In this document: positions 9,604 through 18,085 of the stretch, one piece after another
Layout of the letters: every line of letters begins with the position of its first letter
How positions within the stretch are numbered: position 1 is the first letter of the stretch
Assembly: GCF_010731815.2 (NCBI RefSeq)
Contig: NZ_AP022593.1
Coordinates: 3,968,001 to 4,032,000, forward strand
Reading direction: 5' to 3'
Length of the DNA stretch: 64,000 nt
DNA from: Mycolicibacterium arabiense
Lineage (GTDB): Bacteria > Actinomycetota > Actinomycetes > Mycobacteriales > Mycobacteriaceae
Position numbers and translations under genes: made by a program
Notes under the pieces: generated by a model
The model's database searches: none
The model's input: only the letters and a program-made list of their open reading frames with translations
What the model was told of the DNA's origin: nothing

Positions 9604-10235
9604 GCGAAGGACGAGCACCGGTCGACGCGCTGCTGGCCCGCGGCGGCGGGATCCGCGGGCTCGTCTACACCGCGCTGCCGGTCACGACGTTCGCCGCCAC
9701 CAACACCGCACTCGGCCTGCCGTACGCGATCGCCGCGGCGCTCGGCGTGGCAGGACTGGTGTTCGCCTGGCAGCTGTTCCGCAGGGAGACGCTGCGGCCC
9801 GCGCTGTTCGGCTTCGTCGGCGTGGTGGTCTGCGGGGCGTTCGCACTCCTCACCGGCCGGGCGAAGGACTTCTACCTGCCGGGCATCTGGATGTACCTCG
9901 CGCTGGCCATCCTGTTCACCGCGTCGGTCGTGATCCGCAGACCGCTCGTCGGCGTCGGATGGGCGTGGCTCACCGGTCGCGACGGCTCGTGGCGGCGGGT
10001 GCCCCGGGTGCGGACCGCCTTCGACATCGCGACGGCGGTCATGGCCGTCGTGTCGTGGACGCGCTTCTCGGTGCAGTACTACCTCTACGACACCGACCAG
10101 GCGGGGCTGCTCGCCGTCGCACGCATCGCCATGGGGTGGCCGGTGTTCCTGGTGACCTCGACGCTGATCTACTTCGCGATCCGCACCGCGGTGCGGGCGC
10201 TGCCGCGTACCGAACCGCAAGCCGCGGAGACCTGA
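9600..10235 (+). CDS. DUF3159 family integral membrane protein
   Basis: A 211-residue membrane protein with about six hydrophobic helices. GGIRGLVYTALPVTTF and the PRVRTAFDIATAVMAVVSWTRF-like segment are characteristic of DUF3159, a family common in mycobacteria whose function is unknown. It starts at a GTG that overlaps the DUF1697 stop codon. In M. tuberculosis a DUF3159 gene sits beside ceoBC; here the CeoC-like gene is 9 kb away, so that linkage is not kept tightly. Confidence 0.78.
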   Translation: MSEGRAPVDALLARGGGIRGLVYTALPVTTFAATNTALGLPYAIAAALGVAGLVFAWQLFRRETLRPALFGFVGVVVCGAFALLTGRAKDFYLPGIWMYLALAILFTASVVIRRPLVGVGWAWLTGRDGSWRRVPRVRTAFDIATAVMAVVSWTRFSVQYYLYDTDQAGLLAVARIAMGWPVFLVTSTLIYFAIRTAVRALPRTEPQAAET

Positions 10236-10269
10236 ACCGCACGGACGTCGCTGCGTGGATACTGACGAC

Positions 10270-11448
10270 GTGAAGGCCGTCAGCTGTGTGCACGGGGAAC
10301 TGTCCGTCGTCGACGTCGCGGCGCCCCGCCCGGCGCCAGGCCAACTACTGCTCGACGTGCGCCGGTGCGGCATCTGCGGCTCCGACCTGCACGCCAAGGA
10401 CCACGCCGACGAACTGACCGACGTCATGAGCGCCGTCCAGTACGAGGACTTCATGCGTGGGGACACGCCCGTCGTGATGGGCCACGAATTCTGCGGCGAG
10501 GTGGCCGAGCGCGGCCGCGGCGTGGCCAAGGAGTTCGCGCCGGGAAGTTTGGTCGTCTCCTTCCCCCTGGTGCGTGCTGCGGGCGGCGTGCACCTCACCG
10601 GGCTGTCGCCGAAGGCCCCGGGCGCCTACGCCGAGCAGGTGCTGGCCGAGGCGGCCATGTCGTTCGTCGTACCCAACGGGCTGTCGCCGGACGTCGCGGC
10701 ACTCACCGAGCCGATGGCCGTGGCGCTACACGCGGTGCGGCGCAGCGACATCGGCAAGCGCGACGTGGCCGTTGTGATCGGCTGCGGTCCGGTCGGCCTC
10801 GCCGTGATCGCCCACCTCGCGGCGCTGGGCGTCGGCACGATCGTCGCCAGCGACTTCTCGGCAGGTCGCCGGGCGCTGGCCGCCAGGTGCGGCGCGCACG
10901 TCGTCGTCGACCCGGCGTCCGAGTCGCCGTACGCCGCGCTCGACGGCAAGCGCGGCGTGCTGACGTCGGCGCCCGCGCTCTACGAACTGGGCATGGGGTC
11001 GATGGAGAAGCTGCGCAAGGTGCCGGGGTGGTCGCACCTGTACCGCGTGGCGGACAGGTTCGGCGCGGCAGGGCCTAGCCGCCCGGTGATCTTCGAATGC
11101 GTCGGCGTGCCAGGCATGCTCGACGGCGTCATCGCCGCGGCGCCCCTCGCCTCGCTCGTCGTGGTGGTGGGCGTCTGCATGGGCGCCGACCAGCTGCGGC
11201 CCGCGATGGCCAGCGGCAAGGAGATCGACATGCGGTTCGTCTTCGGCTACACGCCGCTGGAGTTCCGCGACACGCTGCACATGCTCGCCGACGGCAAGGT
11301 CGACGCCGGCCCGCTGGTCACCGGAACGGTCGGTCTGGCCGGGGTGTCGGCTGCCTTCGACGCGCTCGGCGACCCCGAGACGCACGCCAAGATCCTGATC
11401 GACCCGCGCGACCAGACGGGTGACGTCACGCCGATCGGCATCGGTTAG
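10270..11448 (+). CDS. Zinc-dependent alcohol dehydrogenase-like oxidoreductase (MDR family)
   Basis: Predicted cytosolic NAD(P)-dependent medium-chain dehydrogenase of about 392 residues. The catalytic zinc site is indicated by RRCGICGSDLHAKDH and GHEFCGEV, and the Rossmann fold by VVIGCGPVGLAVIAHL. The structural-zinc four-Cys lobe of classical ADHs is replaced by a shorter segment lacking a Cys cluster, as in several mycobacterial homologues. Two starts are possible, GTG at 10255 and GTG at 10270; I prefer 10270 since the KAVSCVHGEL strand normally opens the family. Substrate unknown. The lipoprotein gene starts immediately after its stop codon. Confidence 0.8.
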   Translation: MKAVSCVHGELSVVDVAAPRPAPGQLLLDVRRCGICGSDLHAKDHADELTDVMSAVQYEDFMRGDTPVVMGHEFCGEVAERGRGVAKEFAPGSLVVSFPLVRAAGGVHLTGLSPKAPGAYAEQVLAEAAMSFVVPNGLSPDVAALTEPMAVALHAVRRSDIGKRDVAVVIGCGPVGLAVIAHLAALGVGTIVASDFSAGRRALAARCGAHVVVDPASESPYAALDGKRGVLTSAPALYELGMGSMEKLRKVPGWSHLYRVADRFGAAGPSRPVIFECVGVPGMLDGVIAAAPLASLVVVVGVCMGADQLRPAMASGKEIDMRFVFGYTPLEFRDTLHMLADGKVDAGPLVTGTVGLAGVSAAFDALGDPETHAKILIDPRDQTGDVTPIGIG

Positions 11449-11964
11449 ATGCGAGGGCTGCACCCGGGGCCGGCACTGACGGCCCTGGCGATCGTGGTGG
11501 CTCTCAGCGGCTGCGGTGGCCCGATCGATGCGCAGGAGTCATCGGAGTCCGAGACCACCACCGCCGCCGAGGCGACGCCGGGACGCGACGACGGCGTCGA
11601 CAAGTACCCGCTCGGCGAAGGCCCCCACACCGTCGAGAGCGACCCGGGCTGGGTGTTCTTCAGGGTCGGCGCGGGACAGGGCTGCGGGATCGGGCCGATC
11701 GGCCGCGTCGTCGGCTGCGACATCGTGCCCCGCGACGCGCCGCCGGGCACCAACCAGACCGCGATCGAGGGCAATCAGCCGGCGGCTTACGTCCGATCGG
11801 CGTCACCCAGCTTCACCCGCGACGTGGCGGTTCTTCCCGAGGGGCACCGCCTCACCAATGGTGCGACGCGGTGTGCGGTGAAAGCCGGCCCCACCGTGCA
11901 CTGCGAGACGGCGAACGACGCGCACGGCTTCCTGATCTCGCCTGCGACGGGAACCCTCTGGTAA
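11449..11964 (+). CDS. Putative lipoprotein of unknown function
   Basis: A 171-residue protein with a type II signal peptide: a short basic start, a hydrophobic stretch and the lipobox LSGC (Cys about residue 23), followed by an acidic Ser/Thr/Glu-rich linker. The folded part has four further Cys residues, which probably form disulfides outside the membrane. The ATG follows the dehydrogenase TAG directly. I do not recognise a domain. It begins a run of envelope genes reaching to 15.9 kb. Confidence 0.65.
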   Translation: MRGLHPGPALTALAIVVALSGCGGPIDAQESSESETTTAAEATPGRDDGVDKYPLGEGPHTVESDPGWVFFRVGAGQGCGIGPIGRVVGCDIVPRDAPPGTNQTAIEGNQPAAYVRSASPSFTRDVAVLPEGHRLTNGATRCAVKAGPTVHCETANDAHGFLISPATGTLW

Positions 11965-11986
11965 ACGCGCTCGATACAGTGGGCGC

Positions 11987-12658
11987 ATGGCAGAGGACCG
12001 ACCCGCGTCGCGGATGTTCGCGGGCATGCCCTGGGGCACGATCATCGCGGTCGTGGTCGTCGCGGTCATCGGCGTCGTGCTCTGGGTGACCCTGGGGCCG
12101 TCGAACGACCGATCCGGCGAGGCGACGGCCGATCCTGCGGCGCACATCCCGGGCGTCGTCCGGATCGAGTACCCCCCGGCCGACCACGTCGACGCCCCGA
12201 AGCGCGTGGCGTACGACCAGTCACCACCGTTCGGCGGCACGCACGACCAGATCTGGGCGACGTGCACGGGAGTCGTCTACCCGACCGCCATCCGATCCGA
12301 GAACGCCGTGCACTCACTCGAACACGGCGCGGTGTGGATCACGTACGACCCCGACGTGGCGACCGCCGACCAGATCGACGTGCTCTCGGCGATGGTCGAG
12401 GGCCAGCCGTACACGCTGATGTCGCCCTACCCGGGCCTCGAGACCCCCATCTCGATCCAGTCCTGGGGGCACCAGCTCAAGTTCGACGATCCGAGCGACC
12501 CGCGACTCGTCCAATTCATCGAGGCGCTGCGGCTCAACGAGAGCGCCTACCCGGAGCCCGGGGCCAGCTGCGCGTCGCCGTTCTTCGACGTGAACAACCC
12601 GCCGCCGTTCGACCCCACTCCGCCGGGACCGGACGCCGCGCCCGCGGTCATGGACTAG
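11987..12658 (+). CDS. DUF3105 membrane-anchored protein
   Basis: A 223-residue protein with one N-terminal membrane helix (about residues 17-37) and an extracytoplasmic DUF3105 domain. The family pattern is clear: SPPFGGTHDQIWATCTGVY-like region and VHSLEHGAVWITYDP, with His residues that may bind metal. The C-terminal 25 residues are Pro/Ala/Asp-rich. The function is unknown. It is followed after 3 bases by a DUF305 gene, a pairing often seen in actinobacteria, which suggests a joint role in the periplasm. Confidence 0.82.
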   Translation: MAEDRPASRMFAGMPWGTIIAVVVVAVIGVVLWVTLGPSNDRSGEATADPAAHIPGVVRIEYPPADHVDAPKRVAYDQSPPFGGTHDQIWATCTGVVYPTAIRSENAVHSLEHGAVWITYDPDVATADQIDVLSAMVEGQPYTLMSPYPGLETPISIQSWGHQLKFDDPSDPRLVQFIEALRLNESAYPEPGASCASPFFDVNNPPPFDPTPPGPDAAPAVMD

Positions 12659-12661
12659 CCG

Positions 12662-13294
12662 GTGAGCCCCTGGGGCGAATTTCGGTGGATCCGGTGGCTT
12701 GCCTTCGTCGCGCTGCTGCTGATCCTCGCGGGTTTCGGTTTCGGTTACTCCGTGCGCGATGACCCCGCCCCGCCCGCCGCAGGCCTGATCGACGTCGGGT
12801 TCCTGCAGGACATGTCCGTCCACCACGAACAGGCCGTCGACATGGCGACCACCGAGTTGACCGGCGGCGCCGACGCGGGCGTGAAGAACCTGGCGTTCGA
12901 CATCCTCACCACGCAGCAGAACCAGGTGGGCCGCATGCAGGGTTGGCTGACCGCGTGGGGTGAGCCGCTGCTGCCGACCGGCGGCCACATGGCGTGGATG
13001 GGCGGCGGGCACGGGTCGCACGGGCCGGTGGCCGCGATGCCGGGGATGGCCGACGCAACGGAACTCGCCCGCCTGCGCACCGCCACGCCCGCCGATCGCG
13101 ACGTGCTCTTCCTGCAGCTGATGCTGCGCCACCACCAGGGCGGCGCCGAGATGCTCGCCGTGGGCGCCGAACACGCCGAGACGGGGTACGTGCGCGACCT
13201 GGCCCGACGGATGTCGGCCACCCAGTCCGCCGAGGGCGAGCTGCTGACCGACATGCTCCGACAGCGTGGGGCCCCAGTGCTCCCGTTGCGCTGA
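12662..13294 (+). CDS. DUF305 family exported protein with His/Met-rich insert
   Basis: A 210-residue protein with an N-terminal membrane anchor (about residues 11-29) and a four-helix ferritin-like DUF305 domain. The two hallmark repeats are visible: DMSVHHEQAVDMAT and LMLRHHQGGAEML. Between them (about residues 100-123) lies a Gly-rich segment with three His and several Met residues, as in metal-binding, especially copper-binding, loops. GTG start, coupled to the upstream DUF3105 gene. A role in periplasmic copper handling is an inference from composition; family members have no settled function. Confidence 0.82.
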   Translation: MSPWGEFRWIRWLAFVALLLILAGFGFGYSVRDDPAPPAAGLIDVGFLQDMSVHHEQAVDMATTELTGGADAGVKNLAFDILTTQQNQVGRMQGWLTAWGEPLLPTGGHMAWMGGGHGSHGPVAAMPGMADATELARLRTATPADRDVLFLQLMLRHHQGGAEMLAVGAEHAETGYVRDLARRMSATQSAEGELLTDMLRQRGAPVLPLR

Positions 13295-13409
13295 ACGGCC
13301 CAAACTTCGCTGCCTGCATCACGATTCGGCCTCGCCGGGTCCAGCGTGTCTGCGGGGCGGCCGGGATGCCGGTACGCTCGTCGTACCTACCGACCTTCGG
13401 AGATTCTCG

Positions 13410-14681
13410 TTGACTGCGCACCCCCGGCACCGCTTCCTCGTGCTGATGGTCATCGGCGTCCTCGCCACCCTGGTGATGGCGTCGCAGAGCGGATCGTCGA
13501 CGGCAACGGCCCCCTCTGACACCGCCGCGTCGAACGTCGCGGTAGCAAAGAACGGCGTGTTGCTGCCCGCGCGCGAACCGGCCGCCGTCGAGATCACACC
13601 GGCATCCGGCGCGCAGGACGTCGCTCCCGGCGACGGCGTCGGCGTGCGGGCCACCTCGGGCACGCTGACCGAAGTGCGCATGACCAACGCACAGGGCCGC
13701 ACCGTCGAGGGCACCCTCTCGCAGGACCGGCGCACCTGGCGGCCTGCCGAACCACTCGGCTACGGACGCGACTACACCCTGGCGGTCACCGCCAGGGGAA
13801 CCGACGGCACCACGACGACGCAGAAGTCGGACTTCTCGACCGTCAACCCGGACCTGCTGCTCGACGTCTCGCTGAACACCACGGCCGGAACCCGGCTGTC
13901 GAACGGCGGCACCTACGGCGTCGGCACCGTCGTGGTGGCGCAGTTCGACGCCTCGGTGGGCGACCGCGCCGCAGCTCAGCGCAGGCTCGTCGTCGAGACG
14001 TCGCCTCCCGTGGAGGGGGCATGGACCTGGATCAGCGACAGCAAGGCGCACTGGCGGCCGCGGGAGTACTTCCCGTCGGGCACCCAGGTGACGGTCAAGG
14101 CCAACGTCTACGGCATCGACCTCGGCGACGGCGTGTACGGGCAGGAGGACCGGCAGGTGTCGTTCCGGATCGGCCGCTCCCACGTGTCGATCGCCGACGA
14201 CGTCACCAAGCAGGTCAGCGTGTTCATCGACGGCAAGCTGGCGCGGACGATGCCCACGTCGATGGGCCGCGGCGGCACCACGAACGTCGGCGGGAAGAGC
14301 ATTCACTTCTGGACCCAGCCGGGCGTCTACACCGTGATGGACAAGGCCAATCCGGTGCTGATGGACTCCTCGACCTACGGTCTGCCCGTCTCTTCGTCCG
14401 CCGGCTACCGGATCAGCGTCCCGTATGCCACGCGCATCAGCCCCGACGGTATCTACCTGCACGAGCGCGAGGCCACGGTGTGGGCGCAGGGCAACCGCAA
14501 CGTCTCGGCCGGCTGTCTGAACCTGAGCTTGGACAACGCGAAGTGGTTCTACGAGCTGTCCCAGCCCGGTGACGTCGTCGAGGTCCGAAATACCGGTGGC
14601 AAACCGCTCGAACAGTGGCAGAACGGCGACTGGAGCGTGCCCTGGGACCAGTGGCTGCGCGGCAGCGCGTCACGCGCCTGA
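13410..14681 (+). CDS. L,D-transpeptidase with Ig-like domains (YkuD)
   Basis: Periplasmic peptidoglycan cross-linking enzyme forming 3-3 (meso-DAP to meso-DAP) bonds. The 423-residue protein has an N-terminal membrane anchor, two Ig-like domains (about 45-165 and 165-275, the second with HWRPREYFPSGTQVTVKANV) and a YkuD catalytic domain. The putative catalytic His is at 351 (IYLHERE) and the nucleophile is Cys369 in NVSAGCLNLS, 17 residues between. The usual S/T-H-G-C is S-A-G-C here, so the supporting His of that motif is replaced by Ala. The TTG start at 13410 is chosen because GGAG lies about 7 bases upstream and the membrane anchor follows. Homologous to the mycobacterial Ldt family; which of the five paralogues is unclear. 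Confidence 0.87.
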   Translation: MTAHPRHRFLVLMVIGVLATLVMASQSGSSTATAPSDTAASNVAVAKNGVLLPAREPAAVEITPASGAQDVAPGDGVGVRATSGTLTEVRMTNAQGRTVEGTLSQDRRTWRPAEPLGYGRDYTLAVTARGTDGTTTTQKSDFSTVNPDLLLDVSLNTTAGTRLSNGGTYGVGTVVVAQFDASVGDRAAAQRRLVVETSPPVEGAWTWISDSKAHWRPREYFPSGTQVTVKANVYGIDLGDGVYGQEDRQVSFRIGRSHVSIADDVTKQVSVFIDGKLARTMPTSMGRGGTTNVGGKSIHFWTQPGVYTVMDKANPVLMDSSTYGLPVSSSAGYRISVPYATRISPDGIYLHEREATVWAQGNRNVSAGCLNLSLDNAKWFYELSQPGDVVEVRNTGGKPLEQWQNGDWSVPWDQWLRGSASRA

Positions 14682-14726
14682 GACGAATTCGCGCGAAAGA
14701 CGCACTCGGACCGCTAGATTGGCACC

Positions 14727-15941
14727 GTGTCTAGCCAGAGACTGAGATTCGGGGCCCTGGTGGCCAGTGCGCTGCTGTTGGCCGGGTGTGGTGGTGGCCC
14801 GCAAAACGCCGACGGCAGTGCCGCCGCCGAGAGCAGCAGCGCAGCGCCGAAGCCCTCGGTCGTCAGCCCGGATCAGCTGGACGCCGGGAAGTACCCGACG
14901 GCTCCGCGACCGCCGCTGGGCAACGCGGGTCTACCGGCCACCGGTGTGGTCGTCGACGCCCAGCACATGGCGGACTACGTCGTCGGGCCGTGGGACGTCG
15001 ACGAGGCCGTCATCGAGCCGTACCTCGGGGGCACCTTCCTGCTGAACAGCGGCAAGGCCCTCGAACAGCTCGGGCCGCCGCAGATCGCGGCCGCAGCCGA
15101 CCAGCGCGGCATGGTCAACGGGTTCGCCTCCGCGCGGCAGGCACCGGACAAGCTGGTGCTCGTCAACGCCGTGATGCGCTTCCCCGACGCCGAGGCGGCG
15201 AAGGCGGCCAGCGCCGACATGAACGGTGCCGGAACGCAGCAGCAGATCCAGGGCAAGGCCCCGACGCCGACGGAGATCCCGGACCACCCCGACGCGCTCG
15301 CCACCACCTACCCCTTCACCCCGCACGGCTCGGGCAAGACGTGGGCCGCCATCCGGTCGTTCACCCCGCACGGCACGTACGTGCTGATGCAGGTGGCGCA
15401 GTCGGTCGACGGCGTGGAGGCCGCGGCGGAGGCCGTTGCCTCGGCCATCGACCAGCAGCGCCCGGCGATCGACGAGTTCACTCCCGGGGCGATCGACGCG
15501 ATGGCCGACGTCCCGCTCGACCCCACCGGCCTGCTCGCGCGCACCGTGCCCGGTGGGCCGGATACGCCGACGACGAAGAACGCGGTGTACTCGCTGCGCG
15601 GCGCCCTGCACTTCCAGAGCAACCCGGTGGGTTCGAAGAAGCTGTTCACCGACAACGGCGTCGACGCCGTCGCGATGGCGGACGCGAACGTGTACCAGGC
15701 CAAGGACGAAGCGGCCGCGGCCAGCGTGGCCGACGCGTTCGGCGTCGAGGTGTCGACCAATGGCGTCGAAGCCGCCGACCCGGTGCCCGCACTTCCCGAC
15801 AGCCGCTGCCTGAAGTTTCCCGCCGGGTTCTACTGCGTTGCCCCCGCGGGCAGGTACGCCATCGAGGTGCAGGCCAAGGAACTACCCGACGCACACCAGC
15901 GGGTGGCGGCCCAGTACGTGATGCTCACCGCGCACGGCTGA
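14727..15941 (+). CDS. DUF7373-type mycobacterial lipoprotein
   Basis: A 404-residue lipoprotein with lipobox LAGC (Cys about residue 21) followed by a Ser/Ala linker. The body contains YPTAPRPPLGNAG near the start, a repeated alpha/beta arrangement and two Cys close to the C-terminus (SRCLKFPAGFYCVAPAGRYA), as in the large group of mycobacterial and nocardial lipoproteins called DUF7373. It should be anchored to the outer leaflet of the plasma membrane. Function unknown. It lies 45 bases after the L,D-transpeptidase and converges with selO. Confidence 0.7.
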   Translation: MSSQRLRFGALVASALLLAGCGGGPQNADGSAAAESSSAAPKPSVVSPDQLDAGKYPTAPRPPLGNAGLPATGVVVDAQHMADYVVGPWDVDEAVIEPYLGGTFLLNSGKALEQLGPPQIAAAADQRGMVNGFASARQAPDKLVLVNAVMRFPDAEAAKAASADMNGAGTQQQIQGKAPTPTEIPDHPDALATTYPFTPHGSGKTWAAIRSFTPHGTYVLMQVAQSVDGVEAAAEAVASAIDQQRPAIDEFTPGAIDAMADVPLDPTGLLARTVPGGPDTPTTKNAVYSLRGALHFQSNPVGSKKLFTDNGVDAVAMADANVYQAKDEAAAASVADAFGVEVSTNGVEAADPVPALPDSRCLKFPAGFYCVAPAGRYAIEVQAKELPDAHQRVAAQYVMLTAHG

Positions 15942-15946
15942 GGCGG

Positions 15947-17407
15947 TCAGGTGCCGCAGAACGTCCGGTAGTTGCCGAAGTCCTCCGGCGCTGGCTCGGC
16001 GTAGCGCTGCAGGCCCTCGCGCTCCTCGTACGGGGAGGTGACGACGTCGACCAGCCGCGTGAACGGTTCCACGTCACCGTTCGTAGCGGCGGTCAGCGCT
16101 TCCTCGACCAGGTGGTTGCGCGGGACGTAGATCGGGTTGACCCGGTCCATGGCGTCGGCGTCGGGTGACAGTGCCCGCCAGCGGCCCAGCCACGCGTCGA
16201 AGCCGGCCAGGTCGATGAACACCCCGCGCGCCGGCTCGGCGTCACCGCGCGCTGCCGCACCGAGGGACCGGAAGAACGACGTGTAGTCGACGTGACTGCC
16301 TGCGAGCAGCTCGAGCAGATCGGTCACCAGCGGGCCGGCCGCGGCCTCGTCGACGTCGGTCGGCAGGCCCAGCTTCGCCCGCATGCCCGTGGTCCAGGCC
16401 GCCTCGTAGCGGGGGCCGAATCCGCCGAGCGCCTCGGTGGCCAACTCGATGGCCCTGTCCTGATCGTCGTCGATCAGCGAGAGCAGCGTCTCGGCGAACC
16501 GCGCGAGATTCCATGCGGCGATGGCGGGTTGGTTGCCGTAGGCGTAGCGCCCGGCGTGGTCGATGGAGCTGAACACCGTCACCGGATCGAACGCATCCAT
16601 GAACGCGCACGGGCCGTAGTCGATGGTCTCGCCGGAGATCGTCATGTTGTCGGTGTTCATCACGCCGTGCACGAACCCGACCAGCATCCAGCGCGCGATC
16701 AGTTCGGCCTGCACGGCGGCCACCGACTCGAACAGCGCGAGGTATGGCCGCTCGGCGTTCGCGGCCTCGGGGTGGTGGCGGGCGATGGCGTGGTCGGCCA
16801 GCCTGCGAAGCAACCCGACGTCGCGGGTGAGCGCGGCGTAGACGAAACTGCCGACCCGCAGGTGGCTGCTCGCGACCCTGGTCAGCACCGCACCCGGCAA
16901 CGGCGTCTCGCGGAACACCTGCTGACCGGTCGCCGTGACCGCCAATGAGCGGGTGGTGGGGATGCCGAGCCCGTGCATGGCCTCGCTGATCACGTACTCG
17001 CGCAGCATCGGTCCGACGGCGGCGAGTCCGTCCCCGCCGCGGGAGAACGGCGTTGCCCCCGAGCCCTTCAGGTGGACGTCGCGACGGCGGCCGTCGTCGG
17101 TGACGATCTCGCCGAGCAGGAGTGCGCGGCCATCACCGAGGCGCGGCACCAGACCGCCGAACTGATGCCCGGCGTAGGCCTGCGCAACCGGGCGCGCGCC
17201 GTCGGGAACGGACGTACCGATGAGGAACCCGACGCCGTCGGGACTACGCAGCCACTCGGGGTCGAGACCGAGGTCTCCGGCCAGCGATTCGTTGAGGACC
17301 ACGAGTCGCGCAGCGGGCGCATTGGCCGCCTGCCACGGGACCGACATCTCGGGCAGGTCGCGCGCGAACAGGTCGTCCAGGACGAACGTCGATGCGGGCG
17401 TACTCAT
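15947..17407 (-). CDS. selO: SelO/YdiU family protein adenylyltransferase (AMPylator)
   Basis: Pseudokinase-fold enzyme that transfers AMP from ATP to Ser/Thr/Tyr of target proteins, linked in other organisms to redox stress. The 486-residue protein shows [47 protein letters not shown] and the metal-binding [14 protein letters not shown], all family hallmarks. It ends in FCGT, so a Cys rather than selenocysteine is near the C-terminus. The ATG at 17407 is chosen since homologues start just before the [13 protein letters not shown] region; the longer open frame upstream is in the intergenic space facing the SRPBCC gene. Confidence 0.88.
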   Translation of the reverse strand: MSTPASTFVLDDLFARDLPEMSVPWQAANAPAARLVVLNESLAGDLGLDPEWLRSPDGVGFLIGTSVPDGARPVAQAYAGHQFGGLVPRLGDGRALLLGEIVTDDGRRRDVHLKGSGATPFSRGGDGLAAVGPMLREYVISEAMHGLGIPTTRSLAVTATGQQVFRETPLPGAVLTRVASSHLRVGSFVYAALTRDVGLLRRLADHAIARHHPEAANAERPYLALFESVAAVQAELIARWMLVGFVHGVMNTDNMTISGETIDYGPCAFMDAFDPVTVFSSIDHAGRYAYGNQPAIAAWNLARFAETLLSLIDDDQDRAIELATEALGGFGPRYEAAWTTGMRAKLGLPTDVDEAAAGPLVTDLLELLAGSHVDYTSFFRSLGAAARGDAEPARGVFIDLAGFDAWLGRWRALSPDADAMDRVNPIYVPRNHLVEEALTAATNGDVEPFTRLVDVVTSPYEEREGLQRYAEPAPEDFGNYRTFCGT

Positions 17408-17590
17408 GTCATCGACGCTACTGAAGGGGCCGCCGCGGCGACGGCCGTGCCGATCTTCTGCATGTCCTTCCGGTACCCGCTGACGTGCGTCCCACACCGA
17501 GGCCGGAGCGCCGGTACTGGCCGGTACCGGTGTTTGATGATCAGTCCTTCGGGTAGCTAGAGGGCCGGTGACCAGGAAAGGAATGCATTG

Positions 17591-18079
17591 ATGGCGCAAC
17601 CCGAGGAACTGGAGAGCAGCCTCACGGTCAAGCGCACCACGACCGCTAGCCGCGACCGGGTATGGGACGTGATCGCCGACGGCTGGACCTACTCGCAATG
17701 GGTGGTCGGCAACAGTCGCATGCGGGCGGTAGATCCCGAGTGGCCCCAGCCGGGCAGCACCATCCGGCACTCCGTCGGCGTGTGGCCCGTCCTGCTCGAC
17801 GACAGCACGGTCAGCGTGGAATGCATCCCCGGTGAGAAGCTGGTGATGATCGCCAACGGCAGGCCGTTCGGCAAGGCCCGCATCACCTTGACGCTCGCCG
17901 ACGTCGAGGGCGGCGGGTGCCGCATCGAGATGGCCGAGGTCCCGGTCACGCCACCCCTGAACTGGCTCCCCAAGCGCGCGGCGCTGGCCGCGGCGTTCCC
18001 ACGCAACCGCGAATGCACCTTGCGGCTAGCGGTTCTCGCCGAACGCAAGCTCCCGAAGGACCTGCCCGATGACGAGTGA
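17591..18079 (+). CDS. SRPBCC (START/Bet v1-like) family protein
   Basis: A 162-residue cytoplasmic protein with the SRPBCC pattern: an N-terminal strand [19 protein letters not shown] followed by helices, SQWVVGN, a long antiparallel sheet and a C-terminal helix, forming a hydrophobic ligand pocket. The ATG at 17591 is preceded by AGGAAAGGA; a TTG at 17588 would add one residue. It is followed after 6 bases by a CrtI-like oxidoreductase, with which it is a recurrent mycobacterial pair, so it may bind that enzyme's lipophilic substrate. Ligand unknown. Confidence 0.8.
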   Translation: MAQPEELESSLTVKRTTTASRDRVWDVIADGWTYSQWVVGNSRMRAVDPEWPQPGSTIRHSVGVWPVLLDDSTVSVECIPGEKLVMIANGRPFGKARITLTLADVEGGGCRIEMAEVPVTPPLNWLPKRAALAAAFPRNRECTLRLAVLAERKLPKDLPDDE

Positions 18080-18085
18080 CGCGGC

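Noticed and set aside
17408..17590. Repeated CCGGTAC words between selO and the SRPBCC gene as an operator
   Set aside because: The words are short, GC-rich and not symmetrically placed; chance is sufficient explanation.
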